From the NCBI GenBank assembly GCA_030549335.1, contig CM060195.1, positions 23,502,874 to 23,566,873 of the forward strand: a stretch of 64,000 bases of DNA, in the 5' to 3' direction. Below the pieces are notes generated by a model. The model saw only the letters and a list, made by a program, of their open reading frames with translations, was not told the DNA's origin and did no database searches. This DNA is from Pontederia crassipes. Its lineage: Eukaryota > Streptophyta > Magnoliopsida > Commelinales > Pontederiaceae. The position numbers were made by a program, and so were the translations under genes. This document shows positions 62,816 through 64,000 of the stretch, piece after piece (the stretch's first letter is position 1; the number at the start of each line of letters is the position of its first letter).

Positions 62816-64000
62816 TTTTTTTTGGGAGAGAGAGACAAAAGGATGACTACCAAATTGTGGTGTCATCTTGTATATATTACTATAATATTTCAAACTGTAC
62901 AATGCATGCTCTTGGAGAGAGACTGAAAAAGGAGAAAAGTGTGGAGAAATTACCCGAACCCCCACTCGATTAAGAAAAGCGACACAGTTCCCCTCAAAAA
63001 AAGAAAAGAGACATAGTGAACAATGTTCTCAACATGACACCTCTCAGCACAAAAATGACTTGGTTACGCTGGAGCCATGTCTGGCCACCAAAAGCACCCT
63101 CCAAATCTGGCTGCTGCCTCCAAGGCCTCGAAGTGACTGCCAGAACACCTCAGGCGCTGAAAAAGAGACATTCAATAGGTGTATCCGTCTCCATACCTCT
63201 TGAGCCATGGTGCACTCGAGGAAAGGATGTGTGATGTCCTCTTCAACTACGCCGCTTAATGCACAAAATATGTCAGTGCTGGATGCCCATCTCACCTATG
63301 GACTCTAATTAGAAGCCTGCTATGCCACACGAGCCTGGCAAAAATCTCAACTGAGGGGCACGTGATGACGCTAAATAAACCTGCAATCGGTCCTGAATAT
63401 GGTCAAGCTGTTCGGAAGGAAGCAGAGATATCGGCTGCAACCCAAAAAAGTGTTTTGAGAGCCAAACCCACCCATCCAACCTTGATGCATCTGGCAGAAG
63501 CAGTGCAATCTGCTCATGGTGGGTTAAAAGCTCAGAGATGCATCTGTCAGAGAAAGAGGAACTGAAGAGGAGGCTCCAAGATCAATTGCCCAGCCCGCCG
63601 GACTCAGGCCATGCAGCAGCAACAGGAATATCAAGGGTCGCCACTAAGGCCTACAGTCTGGGGAAAGCCGCTGCCAACAAACCCCTAGGGGGCCACTTAT
63701 GCTGCTAAAAAGAATGTTTCACCAGGGCTGAGTGAGGCCACTGTGAATGGACACTCCAAGACAATCCCTGTCATGGCATCTAAAGAAGATAGTGCGCCAT
63801 AAACTGTCATCTTGTCCCATGATCCACTCAACCCACCACACCAAGAGGGCCCAATTAGTGCAACAGAAATCCTGACCTCCAAACCTCCCTACATTGTGGA
63901 GTAACGGTGCTTTGCCATGCCACCAGGTAGATACCTCGTTTGTCAAGGCCACCCCCCTGCCAGAGCTACTCCGCGAGGAATCCAACCGCCTCTCAACCTG
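62816..64000 (-). mobile_element. L1 LINE, 3' part; continues beyond the right edge
   Basis: Begins with a T-run (poly(A) of the minus strand) and the hairpin GGATGACTACCA...TGGTGTCATC at about 62,841-62,867. It continues with the ORF2 zinc-binding domain (63,044-63,295; CALSGVVEEDITHPFLECTM) and more ORF2 to the edge (VEWIMGQDDSLWRTIFFRCH at about 63.8 kb). Several frame breaks. The 5' part is outside. Confidence 0.8.

Noticed and set aside
1-64000. A new multi-gene system (defence island, biosynthetic cluster, viral integration with whole genes)
   Set aside because: Only one host gene was recognised; everything else that can be named is retroelement sequence or anonymous AT-rich DNA.

Overview
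This is plant nuclear DNA: AT-rich, with GT-AG introns, one host gene broken into many small exons, and dense, nested retroelements (Ty3/Gypsy, Ty1/Copia, L1 and RTE LINEs). A flowering plant is certain from the gene family. A monocot is likely from the GC-rich L1 family and the bloated introns, but this cannot be proved from sequence alone. I see no bacterial genes, CRISPR, rRNA or tRNA genes, and no gene-cluster-type novel system. The interest lies in the architecture of the retroelements.

Left part (1 to about 23.4 kb), no host gene found. Bases 1-557 hold a GC-rich repeat ending in what looks like a DNA-transposon terminus. Bases 1,629-11,966 are a decayed Ty3/Gypsy chromovirus-like element with about 2.5-kb LTRs. 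A 2.9-kb solo LTR of another element, carrying a minisatellite, is nested in it. The Gypsy element itself sits inside an older repeat module, whose uninterrupted second copy starts near 12.9 kb. Bases about 13.2-20.8 kb are an old, large LTR element (Athila-like or LARD-like). A Gypsy reverse-transcriptase scrap lies at 21.5-22.1 kb.

Right part (23,447 to at least 62,310, minus strand): a PATROL1-type 'protein unc-13 homolog' gene (DUF810/MUN domain, MHD1-MHD2). Twenty exons were placed to the base. All have GT-AG borders and compatible phases, and together they give 832 residues to a clean stop. The remaining N-terminal part (about a quarter of the usual length) lies beyond the right edge. 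The exons total 2.5 kb but are spread over 38.9 kb because LINEs fill the introns.

The main intronic guests are:
- a complete-looking RTE LINE (28,723-31,911) with a perfect 17-bp target duplication and an uninterrupted 1,008-codon ORF (intron 13);
- an internally deleted L1 (36,121-39,087, intron 9);
- a nested pile of L1s, a Copia fossil and a Gypsy LTR (42.1-50.5 kb, intron 7);
- a near-full-length L1 (51,610-57,424, intron 6) with a 16-bp target duplication and a chimeric antisense leader;
- another L1 running off the right edge (62.8 kb onward).
At least nine copies of one L1 family's 3' hairpin occur inside this single gene.

The host gene is thought to act in membrane traffic (delivery of plasma-membrane proton pumps). 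The mobile elements have no part in that role except as intron filler. Domain identities come from reading translations by eye; no database search was run.
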